A stretch of 64,000 nt of DNA from Verrucomicrobiales bacterium (GTDB lineage: Bacteria; Verrucomicrobiota; Verrucomicrobiia; Verrucomicrobiales; DEV007), in assembly GCA_016795385.1 (NCBI GenBank), contig JAEUHI010000052.1, forward strand, positions 1-64,000, in the 5' to 3' direction. A program made the position numbers and the translations under genes. Below the pieces are notes generated by a model that ran no database searches, was not told the DNA's origin, and saw only the letters and a program-made list of their open reading frames with translations. Shown piece by piece: positions 17,851-26,305 of the stretch (positions are counted from its first letter, which is position 1; every line of letters starts with the position of its first letter).

Positions 17851-18549
17851 TCAGTGACCGCAGGTGCAAGCCTTGCCGCCCCGCAATATTTGAAGTTCCG
17901 CCAGCCAGAGCGACATCACCGGTGTCGTGACCACCACGTCGCCCGTGTAGAGTCCGTCGATGATTTCGACGTGGTCTTCGTTGACAGCCCCGACCTGGAC
18001 GGGGGTGCGTAAGAAGTATTCATCGTTCTCCGCATAAACGAAAGTACCCTCCGCGGTCGTCAGCAGTGCCGATTTTGGAATCGATGTCACGGCATCCCCG
18101 GCGGGGAATCGGAAAGTGGCGGCCAAAGCGGCACCCGGCTGGAGTGTCTCGTCTGTGGAGACGATGACTTCGTAATCGCCCAGAGCGACAAACGGCGATT
18201 CTTTCAAACGCAGGACGCGTCCTTCGGTAGAGCCCAACTCCACGATCATGCCGGGCTGGACCTGGGATGCCTGCTCCTTGGTCAACCAACCGCTCGCCTC
18301 GTTTCCGACCTGGGTGGCTTGCAGGGTGGCGGAATACGAGTGGGCGATCACCTCCTCCTGCACTTCCCCCGTTTTCAGTTGGATGGACTGGGCCATGAGG
18401 GGCGTGAGCGTGACGCCCTTGCCTTCTTTATACTGGGCACCGTTTTCGGGGGCGGATGCGGTCTCGGGCGTGGGACTCGCGGCACTGTCGCTGCACGAGT
18501 TGAGTGCAACGGCGATGGGTATCAGGAGAATGAGGAGGACGTGTTTCAT
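17851..18549 (-). CDS. short lipoprotein RND adaptor ending in CTCGH
   Basis: Only 232 residues, about half the usual adaptor length. A lipobox (VALNSC, Cys19) predicts a lipoprotein. What remains is a beta-barrel-like part (VQPGMIVELGSTEGRVLRL, then ALGDYEVIVSTDETLQPG) and the membrane-proximal domain (DYLYTGDVVVTT-like segment, IIDGLYTGDVVVTT). The helical hairpin and a recognisable double lipoyl half are missing, although flanking genes are intact and the frame is clean. The C-terminus, GGKACTCGH, repeats the ACTC of the small proteins that close both operons. It links pump and channel in operon B; how it reaches the channel without a hairpin is unclear. Confidence 0.8.
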   Translation of the reverse strand: MKHVLLILLIPIAVALNSCSDSAASPTPETASAPENGAQYKEGKGVTLTPLMAQSIQLKTGEVQEEVIAHSYSATLQATQVGNEASGWLTKEQASQVQPGMIVELGSTEGRVLRLKESPFVALGDYEVIVSTDETLQPGAALAATFRFPAGDAVTSIPKSALLTTAEGTFVYAENDEYFLRTPVQVGAVNEDHVEIIDGLYTGDVVVTTPVMSLWLAELQILRGGKACTCGH

Positions 18550-18561
18550 ACGGGGGAAGAT

Positions 18562-19836
18562 TCAGGGTTTCGATGAATTGAGAATGATTAGACTTCCGGG
18601 GGCGCCGGTGAGTTCTTCGAGCTTGAGCGCCGCCTCGAGAGTCTGAGCGCGGGCTTCGTTGATGGCCTCCACCGCTTCGAGGTATTTGTCCTGGAGCTCC
18701 ACGAAGGTGCTCATGGGAACCGCGCCGAGACGGAAGTGTCGATCCGCCAAGGCGGCCGCTTCTCCGAATTTGGCGACGGCGTCACCTTTCCAGAGGGAGA
18801 CGCGCGATTGCTGGGTCTTGAACATCAGCATGGACTCCGTCACCTGACGCTCCACCTCTCGCTGCGCCACGCCGAGGCTCGCCTGCGCCTGCGTCTGTCG
18901 AGCTTCAGCCGCGGTCACTTCCGCCTTTCCCGACTTCCAGAAAGGCAGGGGAAGGGAAATACCGATGCCCCCCGTGGTTTCGTCCTCGAGGCCGTTCTCG
19001 CGTTCCACGAAGGGACCAACGACAATGGCGGGATAGCGTTCGTTTTTGGCCAGCTCCACTTTGAATCCCTGTTGCTCGAGTTCCGCGTGAAGGATGCGAA
19101 GGTCATAGTGATTCTGCATGGCGGCGGAGAGAAGCTGGTTCAGGGAAGGAACCGCCTTCAGGGAGAACGAGGATCGCTCGACTACAATGGGCGTGTCCGG
19201 TCTCCGGCCCATCAGTTGATTCAACTCGAGAAGCGCTGTCTGAACGGCCACCGCAGCAGTGGCGGCATGTGATTCCGCAACCAGAGCGGCCGCCTCGACC
19301 GTGACGACTTCCAACTGGGGGGCGATGCCCGCCGGTTCCCGCTGGACGAGGACGTCACGCAGAGCGGAATGGCGGGTCGCCACCTCTTCGGCAGCGGCCG
19401 AAATGTCTTGTTGTGCGGCCAGGGTGGTGGCCAGCACCCGCACCCGAGAGGCAAGGTGAAAACGGAAACGTTCGAGCCCCAGCTCGGCAAGGGCGATGTC
19501 ACGATTCGCGATGGCTTTGCGAAGACCGAGGCGCCCCGGCCACTCCAAGTGTTGGGCCAGCTCCGCCGAGAAGGCGAGGCCGTTCGAGCGGGCATCGGAA
19601 GAGGAAACGCGCTTCCTACCGATCTCAAGGCTGAGTTCGGGATTCGACGGACGTCCCGCCGTGCTCCGGGTTGCCCTTGCATGGGCGATTTCCGCTTCGT
19701 AGAAGCGCACCTCCGGGTTGGCCTCGAGCGCACGGGAAACGAGGTCGGACACGGAGATGGCTTTCGGCTTCTCGTTCGCCACTGAAAGCGTCGCGAGGGC
19801 CGATAGTAGGGTGATGGAAAAGAATGGAGTTCGCAT
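18562..19836 (-). CDS. TolC-like outer membrane factor of RND operon B
   Basis: 424 residues from the ATG at 19836, where a signal peptide starts (MRTPFFSITLLSALATLSVA); a longer frame to 19920 has no signal. Two OEP repeats with coiled-coil segments are visible (YEAEIAHARATRSTAGRPSN, and FGEAAALADRHFRLGAVPMS). The ASNPEVRFYEAEI-like opening and the SNPELSLEIG strand are typical of CzcC-type channels. It lies 12 bp before the short adaptor gene. Confidence 0.87.
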   Translation of the reverse strand: MRTPFFSITLLSALATLSVANEKPKAISVSDLVSRALEANPEVRFYEAEIAHARATRSTAGRPSNPELSLEIGRKRVSSSDARSNGLAFSAELAQHLEWPGRLGLRKAIANRDIALAELGLERFRFHLASRVRVLATTLAAQQDISAAAEEVATRHSALRDVLVQREPAGIAPQLEVVTVEAAALVAESHAATAAVAVQTALLELNQLMGRRPDTPIVVERSSFSLKAVPSLNQLLSAAMQNHYDLRILHAELEQQGFKVELAKNERYPAIVVGPFVERENGLEDETTGGIGISLPLPFWKSGKAEVTAAEARQTQAQASLGVAQREVERQVTESMLMFKTQQSRVSLWKGDAVAKFGEAAALADRHFRLGAVPMSTFVELQDKYLEAVEAINEARAQTLEAALKLEELTGAPGSLIILNSSKP

Positions 19837-19978
19837 GGTGGCGGTGAATTTCGGACTGACGACATGAACCAACCGTCTCGATCGGAGACGAGCGTGCGCC
19901 ACCCGAGAACTGGGCGGCACGGGGACTCCGTCGCATCATCAGCCACCTGGACGAATCCGGGCAACAGGGCGGGGAGTC

Positions 19979-20371
19979 TCAGGCCAACGCCGACGGGGCG
20001 CGGGCCGGGAGAGAAGTGCGATGGGCAAAGGCCCAGGTCGGAGAAAGCTCCGGCGGTGTCTCGGTTAGAAAGTGAGAAAGGGAGACATCAAGGTCCCCGG
20101 AATCCTTCGGGATCGCCGCACCGGGGACGTGGATCAGGTACTCGGCAAGGAGGACGGCAGGCAGGTAAACCGTCTCCGGAACCTGACTATGAGCGATCGA
20201 GTCGCTCGGGCAGGAAAGCGGATTTTTCTCGTCATCGCCGCCCTGATCGTGACTGGGGCAGCACCCGCTCGCTTCCGAGGAGCTTGTTTCCAACAAATGG
20301 CAGCACATCGAAGCCGGCACGATCAGTGCCAACATCAGAAGGGTTACAATTTGCCAGAAACGTCTCATCAA
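19979..20371 (-). CDS. small Cys-rich exported protein heading RND operon B
   Basis: 130 residues. An N-terminal hydrophobic segment (about 7-22) is followed by a Cys-rich region (MCCHLLE at 22-28, then GCCPSHDQ and LSCPSD) and a proline-rich C-terminal half. Four to five Cys and several His after the signal suggest metal binding outside the cytoplasm. It precedes the outer-membrane gene by 142 bp on the same strand, behind a candidate promoter, so it probably opens the operon. It resembles short Cys-pair proteins found beside copper and RND genes, but I do not recognise a named family. Confidence 0.6.
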   Translation of the reverse strand: MMRRFWQIVTLLMLALIVPASMCCHLLETSSSEASGCCPSHDQGGDDEKNPLSCPSDSIAHSQVPETVYLPAVLLAEYLIHVPGAAIPKDSGDLDVSLSHFLTETPPELSPTWAFAHRTSLPARAPSALA

Positions 20372-20372
20372 A

Positions 20373-20411
20373 ACTCCGTCGGTACTATCTGCACCATTTT
20401 ACCGGAGTCAA
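20373..20411 (-). promoter_or_regulatory. candidate sigma70-like promoter with inverted repeat, RND operon B
   Basis: Read on the minus strand, TTGACT (20406-20411) and GATAGT (20384-20389) are separated by 16 bp. An interrupted dyad, TACCGGAGT (20400-20408) against ACTCCG-TC-GGTA (20373-20384), brackets the -10 region. The start site would lie only a few bases before the ATG at 20371, giving a very short leader. Confidence 0.4.
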
Positions 20412-20727
20412 GGGAGAGTTCGCCGGACGGGCCATCGCGAAGTTGTCGAGCTTGCAGTAAGCGTTGGAGGAAGGCGGTGGCGCCCCCGAAGGGGTGGACC
20501 AGCCCTGCCCCATGTTCAGCCCCCTGCGACCGACACTCCCGAATGCGTGAAGGAGGTCCGGTCCGGGAAAATCGCCTGCACTTAAGGGGCGGTTTTCTTT
20601 AGCTATCAGTCCTCCCGCACCCTGCGGGGTAAACGCCTGGAATTCCTCTGTCCCTCGGGTCCCAGCCCAGACAGGAGCGGGGATAGAGCAGATCGCCCCC
20701 CTGCGGGGTAATGAGTGAAATCGGCGG
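20412..20727. other. gene-free stretch with a 13-bp direct repeat
   Basis: No convincing gene. CCCTGCGGGGTAA occurs twice (20620-20632 and 20699-20711), and CGCC...GGGGCGGTTTTCTTT (about 20572-20600) could be a weak plus-strand terminator. The stretch separates the metal cluster from the regulator and restriction genes. Confidence 0.5.
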
Positions 20728-21006
20728 CTACTTCCCCCCGGCCATGAGGTCATCGAGGGAAGCTTTCAGCTGTCTGTGGGAAGGAAGCAATTCGTCTGAG
20801 GATACGCCGAGAACTTCGCTCAGGACAGAGAGCTCGAAGTCATAGACGGATCGTATCTGGGACTCGATCTTGGCAACGGTCACTCGATCAAAAGAGTGTA
20901 GCCCGGCCAATTGAAGGCGTGCCGCCAACTGATCCTGAGTCAGCTCTTTCTTCTTTCGTAGTGATCGAACCTGAGGGCCGATGCAGTTGCGGAATCGTTT
21001 CGCCAT
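20728..21006 (-). CDS. XRE-family helix-turn-helix regulator
   Basis: 92 residues: a single HTH_3-type DNA-binding domain (VRSLRKKKELTQDQLAARL, then DRVTVAKIESQIRSVYDFEL, then VLGVSSDELLPS) and a short C-terminal helix. There is no ligand or dimerisation domain. Size and composition fit regulators carried with mobile or restriction genes. It stands alone between two gene-poor stretches; targets unknown. Confidence 0.8.
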   Translation of the reverse strand: MAKRFRNCIGPQVRSLRKKKELTQDQLAARLQLAGLHSFDRVTVAKIESQIRSVYDFELSVLSEVLGVSSDELLPSHRQLKASLDDLMAGGK

Positions 21007-21113
21007 GAAAGTTCCCGGTTGGGAACTTGACTTTCAGGCGGAATTTGTGTCTTTTGGTTCCCTGTGGGGAACGGCCCAAGATTTCTATGAGGGGAGCACA
21101 GCAAACACGAAGC

Positions 21114-21377
21114 ATGGCTGAGGGCGACCGCGCCAGCTGGGCCAGCGGGGCGATCTTGCTTGGGACGGCGATCTACCTCCTCGGCCTCGTTGCGGGAGCG
21201 GTCATCGCGGTGATCTACGCGACCTTCAATTTGTTCCGGTCTACCGACGACTCGCTGACCGGCCACCTCGGAATCTCAAGCAAGCTGGCGACCGACGGAG
21301 CCCGTTGTCAGGTTGGGGGGTTAATCCTGCCTGACAATCCCAGTCCATCTAACAGTCAATTTCCGGAAAGTTATTAA
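21114..21377 (+). CDS. doubtful small membrane protein
   Basis: 87 codons with one clear membrane segment (ASGAILLGTAIYLLGLVAGA) and a non-descript tail. The frame runs to a stop one base before the zinc-ribbon gene. It may be a real small protein, a gene remnant, or chance. Apart from this frame, the 372 bp from 21007 to 21378 hold nothing recognisable; they must include the promoter of the divergent XRE gene. Confidence 0.25.
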   Translation: MAEGDRASWASGAILLGTAIYLLGLVAGAVIAVIYATFNLFRSTDDSLTGHLGISSKLATDGARCQVGGLILPDNPSPSNSQFPESY

Positions 21378-21378
21378 C

Positions 21379-21636
21379 ATGATAAAGTGTGCCGAATGCG
21401 GTAAGGAAATCGGTCAGGACTCCTTGTCTTGTCCTGAATGTGGGCAGCCCACGGAAGAAAGCAGACTCAGAAAAAAGGCTTTGATTTTGCGATTGATCTC
21501 TATCGGAATGTTCGGTCTGATGGTCTTCAACATTAGCGTGGGAACTTGGTTTGCTGGCCCTATCGAATCGCTACTGTATTTGTTAACCTGCGTCGGTATC
21601 TTTATCTTCGCGAAGCCAGTTGCGAAGTTGTTTTGA
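21379..21636 (+). CDS. zinc-ribbon two-TM small membrane protein
   Basis: 85 residues. An N-terminal zinc ribbon (C4-x2-C7 ... C18-x2-C21, KCAECGKEI and SCPECGQP) is followed by two membrane helices (about 33-53 and 60-80). Such proteins are common and mostly uncharacterised; the ribbon should face the cytoplasm. Codon use is less GC-rich than in its neighbours, in line with an accessory origin. Confidence 0.7.
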   Translation: MIKCAECGKEIGQDSLSCPECGQPTEESRLRKKALILRLISIGMFGLMVFNISVGTWFAGPIESLLYLLTCVGIFIFAKPVAKLF

Positions 21637-21671
21637 TCTCCAAGAACCCAAACGTGCCGAATCAGGTAAGC

Positions 21672-21688
21672 GCGGGGATTGAACCCGC
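21672..21688 (-). other. isolated tRNA T-arm-like hairpin
   Basis: On the minus strand GCGGG and CCCGC enclose TTCAATC, a textbook T-arm and loop. The rest of a tRNA (matching acceptor stem, D-arm, good anticodon arm) is not present, so this is either a tRNA scar or chance. It lies between the zinc-ribbon gene and the restriction locus. Confidence 0.2.
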
Positions 21689-21867
21689 CCCCCGAAACCA
21701 CCTGGCATGCGGGTCCGCACCCGGCGGGTCCCATCAGTCATGGCACCCGAGAACGATCTTTTGCCGGACCGTTCGGATACCGGCTAGACTCTCGTTGCAA
21801 GTGTCCAGCGAGTGGGGGCACCTCAGTCCCCTTACTCGCCCGGTAAAAACCACGACTTGAGTTCCCT

Positions 21868-23574
21868 CTACGCCGCCCCCTGATACACCGGCGAGGGGAT
21901 CTCCGGATACACCCGGTAGACGTGCCGGAACACCTCGTCGACCTTCTCCACCACCTCGAGCTCCTCGTAGCTGTCCACCGGCAGGCCGGTCTCGTCGCTC
22001 CAAAGGAAATTGTGGATCGCGAGGCGCACGGCGTCGCGGGTGGCCTCCTTCTCCCTCCAGTGGGCGACCTTCAGCTTTTCCGCCTTCAGGGCTGCGAGGA
22101 GTTCTACGGCCACCTCTTTGATGCGTTTGATGTCCCGCTGGGTCAGTTCCGGCTTCTTCAGGAGATCGAACAGGGCCAGCGTCTCCTGATCCAGCCCCTC
22201 CTGGATGGCGCGGTCCTCTTCCTCGTCCAGCCCCTTCAGCAGGACGAACAGAGCCTCAAAGGTCTTCTCAATCGTCACCCGGTTCTTCTCCCTGTTGTAT
22301 TCGGCGACGATCTCCTCGTAGTGCTTCTGGAAATTGGTTCGCGCCGGGTTCTGCGCGAGGAGACGTTGCAGCTTCAGCTCGATAGCGGTCTTCAGACTCT
22401 GCACCGTGGTGTTTTTCTTCTTGCTGCGCTCGAACTCCATTCTCAGCCGGTCGAAGTCGATCTTGCTGATGTCGTAGGGGCCGAATCTCTCTTCACCGAC
22501 CGTGAGCGTCTTCGTTTCGATTGCTTCATCCACCACCCCGTGCAGCTCCCGGATGATGTCGGTGATGTCGGCTTTCTCGCGGTCCCGGAGGAGGCTCAGA
22601 TCGGGTGCCGCACGAATGATCATGACGTGTTGATTGACCCGGGCAGGGAGGTGGCGGTCTTGGACCATGCAGCAACGTCCGACCGAGGCACCGGTGATGT
22701 TCAGCAAGACGTCGTTTGGCTCGACTACGACATTTGCCAGTTTGGACGCCTGGGTGTCGTCGATGAACGCCAACCCGCTTTCGTCGAATCGGTAGTCGTA
22801 GACATTGAGGCTCCGAATCAGCGTGATCCCTTCGTCCTTGTATGCACCTTCTCCCCCTTTAGGAGTCGCGCCGCTTCCAATCTTCGTGGTGAGATCTTTC
22901 AGTCGAACTCTCTCCCACCCCTCCGGCACGCCGTCGGTGATGGGGACGTGCTCGTGGCCGGGGAAGCGGAGGTGGACGAACCATTCCCGGTAGAGCAAGC
23001 GAGCGGACTCTTCCAGCAAGGCCATCCGACGCCGGTTGTTCTCGATCAGGGCGTCGTAGGCGGAGAGGATGTCGGCGATGGCTTTTTGCGTCCCGATCGG
23101 TGGGAGCTTCAGCGGGATACGGCAGATCACATCCTGATTGAGTGACGCCATGGTCGCTTTGTTGGAACACTGATTGAGCATCCACTGCTTGTGGCTTTCA
23201 CGAAGCAAAAAATACGAAACGAACTTTGGCGAAAGCTCATCAGTGTGAACTCGAAGACGAATACAATCCGAGCCTTGCATCCATCCCGCATAATCGTCTT
23301 CGACATACAGATGCCGGTCCACGGCCCCCTTCCGACCGAAGACGATGTCCCTATGTTGAAGTTGATGTTTGCTCAGGCGACTCAGCACAACTTCCGGAAC
23401 AAACTCGAGTTTTTCGGGGCGAAGTTCCCCATACCCGATATTTCGGACATTGATAACCGGGGTGCCTACCTCGGTGTAATCAGAGGCCTTCAGTTGAGTG
23501 CCGAAGGGGCCAGTCTGAATATCGACTTCTTTCCTTTTGACGAACTCGTCTAAAGTTGTCTCACGCCAGCTCAT
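21868..23574 (-). CDS. in-frame fusion of HsdS front part with HsdR C-terminal part
   Basis: 568 residues. Residues 1 to about 320 are a type I specificity subunit: first target-recognition domain, the conserved helix (QKAIADILSAYDALIENNRR, 163-182), then the beginning of the second recognition domain (ERVRLKDLTTKIGSG...LLNITGASVGRCC). From about 325 the sequence becomes the C-terminal region of a restriction subunit, DUF3387-like (DREKADITDIIRELHGVVDE ... AHWREKEATRDAVRLAI). The end of HsdS and the nuclease and DEAD-box motor of HsdR are absent. The junction lies near 22590-22620. This looks like a deletion joining adjacent hsdS and hsdR genes, leaving the frame open. It overlaps hsdM by 4 bp. 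Specific methylation needs two recognition domains, so even modification may be impaired. Confidence 0.85.
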   Translation of the reverse strand: MSWRETTLDEFVKRKEVDIQTGPFGTQLKASDYTEVGTPVINVRNIGYGELRPEKLEFVPEVVLSRLSKHQLQHRDIVFGRKGAVDRHLYVEDDYAGWMQGSDCIRLRVHTDELSPKFVSYFLLRESHKQWMLNQCSNKATMASLNQDVICRIPLKLPPIGTQKAIADILSAYDALIENNRRRMALLEESARLLYREWFVHLRFPGHEHVPITDGVPEGWERVRLKDLTTKIGSGATPKGGEGAYKDEGITLIRSLNVYDYRFDESGLAFIDDTQASKLANVVVEPNDVLLNITGASVGRCCMVQDRHLPARVNQHVMIIRAAPDLSLLRDREKADITDIIRELHGVVDEAIETKTLTVGEERFGPYDISKIDFDRLRMEFERSKKKNTTVQSLKTAIELKLQRLLAQNPARTNFQKHYEEIVAEYNREKNRVTIEKTFEALFVLLKGLDEEEDRAIQEGLDQETLALFDLLKKPELTQRDIKRIKEVAVELLAALKAEKLKVAHWREKEATRDAVRLAIHNFLWSDETGLPVDSYEELEVVEKVDEVFRHVYRVYPEIPSPVYQGAA

Positions 23575-25748
23575 ACCCCCAGCTCCTCAAAGCTCTTCTG
23601 GATCTTCGCTGCCAGTTCCGCCGCCTCCTCGTTCAACCCCTTCAGCTCCACGTGGATGTCGCGCAACGCCTCCTCGAAGTCGAAGTCCTCATCTTCCTCT
23701 TCCGGCGCCACCCCCACGTAGCGCCCCGGGGTCAGGCTCCAGTCGTTCGCCGCGATCTCCTTGTGATCGACCAGCTTCACGAGGCCCTCGACATCCCGCA
23801 GCTTCGCCTCGGGGAACTTCTCCAGCAGCCAGGCCAACTGCTTACGGAAGTAGCGGTAGGTATCGGCGCTCTGCTCAGTCTCCTCGACCGGGACGCGAAG
23901 GGCCTCCAGCTTCTCCGGCAGGCCCCAGTCGTCCTTCCAGACCTTGAGGCGATGGGCTCCGAACTCCTTGGACGCGTATCCGACAAGCTTCTGAACCTCG
24001 TTGGAGAAATGGTGGGCCTTCTTCGCGAAGGTGTGAAACTGCTTCGCCGCCGCCTCCATGCGGTCGAGATTGGTCACGTATCGACCGAGGGCATATTCGA
24101 AATCCTTCTCGGGGTTGCTGCCGTCGTCGAGGCTGCTCCGGTGAGTCTCCAGGTAGTCCTTGAGTTCGGCCGACGCTCGCTTCAACTCGGTCCAACCCGC
24201 CTGCGCCGCCGCGACCAGATCGAAGTAGGCGGCGGTCTGCTCGTCGGTGGGATCGACCTTCAGCCAATCCTCCTTGGCCTTGACCATGGCCCCGAGCTTG
24301 CCGAGACAGGCGAGCAGGAAATCGGTGTCCTGCGAAGGCCCATCGGGATGGAAGGCGTAGGCGGCATGCGCCAACTGTCCGGCCGCCATGATGCATTCCA
24401 TCCGGTAGGCGGCAGCCAGCTCGATGAAGCGTTTCCGCTCCCCCCGATACAGCCAGACGATGGCGAGGAGGTTCTGCTGCTGCTCCGGGCTGAAGTCGTA
24501 GATCTTCCGCGTGACCTTGCGGTAGACGTTGCGGGCATCGAGCATCAGCACCTTGTCGCGGTGCTCCTCGGGTTTGCCCTTGTCGAGGAACCAGAGCTCG
24601 CAGGGGACCGTGCGGGTGTAGAAGAAGTTGCCCCGGATCGCAACCATGATGTCGACCGCCCCGGTCTCGACCAGCTTCTGCCGCACCGTGGCCTCGTCGC
24701 GCCCCGCGCTGGAGGACTGGGAGGACATCACGAAGCCGGCCCGGCCCTTCTCGTTCAGGTAGCTGTAGAAGTAGGAGATCCAGAGGTAGTTGCCGTTGCT
24801 CACCTTGCCCTTCTTGTTCACCCCGGGCAGGCCGAAAGGCAGTCGGGGGTCCTTCTTCACCTTGTCGGCATCGACCTCGTCCACGTTGAAGGGCGGATTG
24901 GCCATCACGAAGTTGGCCTTGCCCAGCATTTCGTGGGGATCGTCGTAGTAGGAGATCGCCTTCTGGATGTTGCCCTCGAGCCCGTGCACGGCCAGGTTCA
25001 TCCGCGCCAGTTCGATCGTGGTTCCGTTCTTCTCTAGCCCGTAGAAGGTGAGCTTCTCCGCCGGGTTCTCGTGGCGGCGCTCCACGATGTGGGCGCTCTG
25101 GACGAACATGCCGCCCGATCCGCAGGCCGGGTCGAGGACGGTGCCGCTGGTCGGCTCGAGCACATTGGCGATCAGCGAGACGATGGAGATCGGCGTGAAG
25201 AACTCGCCCCCGTCGTGCGCCCCTTGGTCCGCGAACTGGGTCAGGAAATACTCGTAGATCCGCCCGAAGACATCGCCGGACACCTTCTGCAGTTCCTCCG
25301 GGTTCAGCGTCCGCAGGAGCTGTCCGAGCACCTCGTTGTCGAGCTCCTGATACTGGCTCTTCGGCAGGGCACCCTTCAGCGAGGTGTAGTCCGCCTCGAT
25401 CGATTCCATCGCGGTGATCACCGCTTTGGCCCGGTCGTCCTTGTCCCCGAGGCTCACCAGGTAGTCGAACTGGGCCTCCGGCTTCAGGAAGATGGCGCTC
25501 TTCTCCGAGAAGTCCTCCTTCTTCAGGTCCCGTTTCTTCCCGCCCCGGGATGGCAGCGAGGCCTCGATCTCATCCTTCACCATCAGGAAGCGGCTGTAGG
25601 CGTGGCGCAGGAAGATGAGCCCCATCACCGGCATGAAATACTCGTTGCTGGCGTAGTTGGAGTTCGCCCGGAGGTTGTCGGCGGCACTCCAGAGGCGTTT
25701 TTCAATGGCTTCAATGTTTTCGAGCTGCGGCATGTTGGGGAGATTCAA
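23571..25748 (-). CDS. hsdM: type I restriction-modification DNA methyltransferase subunit
   Basis: 725 residues. N-terminal HsdM helical domain (about 10-150), then the N6-adenine methyltransferase core with FTP (184-186), SAM-binding motif I LDPACGSGGMF (205-215) and catalytic NPPF (284-287). The C-terminal 300 residues form a long, coiled-coil-rich extension ending in an acidic helical segment (EEEDEDFDFEEALRDIHVEL), typical of the larger HsdM subfamily. All catalytic motifs are intact. It should methylate adenine in a bipartite site when paired with a working HsdS, but the adjoining S gene is fused and truncated. A second ATG at 25733 is a possible start. Confidence 0.92.
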   Translation of the reverse strand: MNLPNMPQLENIEAIEKRLWSAADNLRANSNYASNEYFMPVMGLIFLRHAYSRFLMVKDEIEASLPSRGGKKRDLKKEDFSEKSAIFLKPEAQFDYLVSLGDKDDRAKAVITAMESIEADYTSLKGALPKSQYQELDNEVLGQLLRTLNPEELQKVSGDVFGRIYEYFLTQFADQGAHDGGEFFTPISIVSLIANVLEPTSGTVLDPACGSGGMFVQSAHIVERRHENPAEKLTFYGLEKNGTTIELARMNLAVHGLEGNIQKAISYYDDPHEMLGKANFVMANPPFNVDEVDADKVKKDPRLPFGLPGVNKKGKVSNGNYLWISYFYSYLNEKGRAGFVMSSQSSSAGRDEATVRQKLVETGAVDIMVAIRGNFFYTRTVPCELWFLDKGKPEEHRDKVLMLDARNVYRKVTRKIYDFSPEQQQNLLAIVWLYRGERKRFIELAAAYRMECIMAAGQLAHAAYAFHPDGPSQDTDFLLACLGKLGAMVKAKEDWLKVDPTDEQTAAYFDLVAAAQAGWTELKRASAELKDYLETHRSSLDDGSNPEKDFEYALGRYVTNLDRMEAAAKQFHTFAKKAHHFSNEVQKLVGYASKEFGAHRLKVWKDDWGLPEKLEALRVPVEETEQSADTYRYFRKQLAWLLEKFPEAKLRDVEGLVKLVDHKEIAANDWSLTPGRYVGVAPEEEDEDFDFEEALRDIHVELKGLNEEAAELAAKIQKSFEELGV

Positions 25749-25792
25749 ATTGGGAGGGAGATTCTGGCGTGCCTTCTCGGCTTGTTTCGCAG

Positions 25793-25993
25793 TCAGTCCT
25801 TTTGGGAGCGGTGTTGAGTCATGAGAAGCTCAAGCAGCCGCAGAGCCGGTCCACTGGGGTTGCGGACCCCGTATTCCCAGCTCTCGACCGTCTTGGCGGA
25901 CACCCCGAGCTTCTCGGCCAGCCACTTGCGCGGCTGGCCGATCCCTTCCCTCCAGGCCTTGATCTCGGCCCCGGTAAGTTCCTCTCGCGGCAT
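25793..25993 (-). CDS. small HTH regulator upstream of hsdM
   Basis: 66 residues forming one XRE/HTH_3-like domain (ELTGAEIKAWREGIGQPRKW, then LAEKLGVSAKTVESWEYGVR) and a final helix. It ends 44 bp before hsdM on the same strand, the position of controller (C) proteins that time restriction gene expression, but such controllers are better known in type II systems. Autoregulation through the repeats at 26306-26419 is possible and untested. Confidence 0.75.
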   Translation of the reverse strand: MPREELTGAEIKAWREGIGQPRKWLAEKLGVSAKTVESWEYGVRNPSGPALRLLELLMTQHRSQKD

Positions 25994-26305
25994 CCTAGAT
26001 TGTAGGAACCAGATTCCTTACCGCTTGGCAAGAGAAACTGGCATTTACTGAGACATTCTCATCCATTTGGTGAAGCACACCTGAAGGCGCCCGATTTCTC
26101 CTGAATGGAGACGGCGTGGCCGAGATCTATCATTGCGGGGATGTAGGGGTAGCATGGGGCGGAGAGACACCTCGGCTCCCCAGAACCGATCTCAGCGAAC
26201 AATGAAACAAGCTGTTTTGCCACGGCGTCTTTTCCAGCGTGAATCACCACGGGCACACCCCACTCAGACCCCGGGCAGCGCAAATCGCCAAAGGTTAGGC
26301 CTCTA

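Noticed and set aside
20385..20753. 122-codon minus-strand frame in the gap before the XRE gene
   Set aside because: Pro/Ser/Gly-rich without domain, overlaps the XRE gene end and a candidate promoter.
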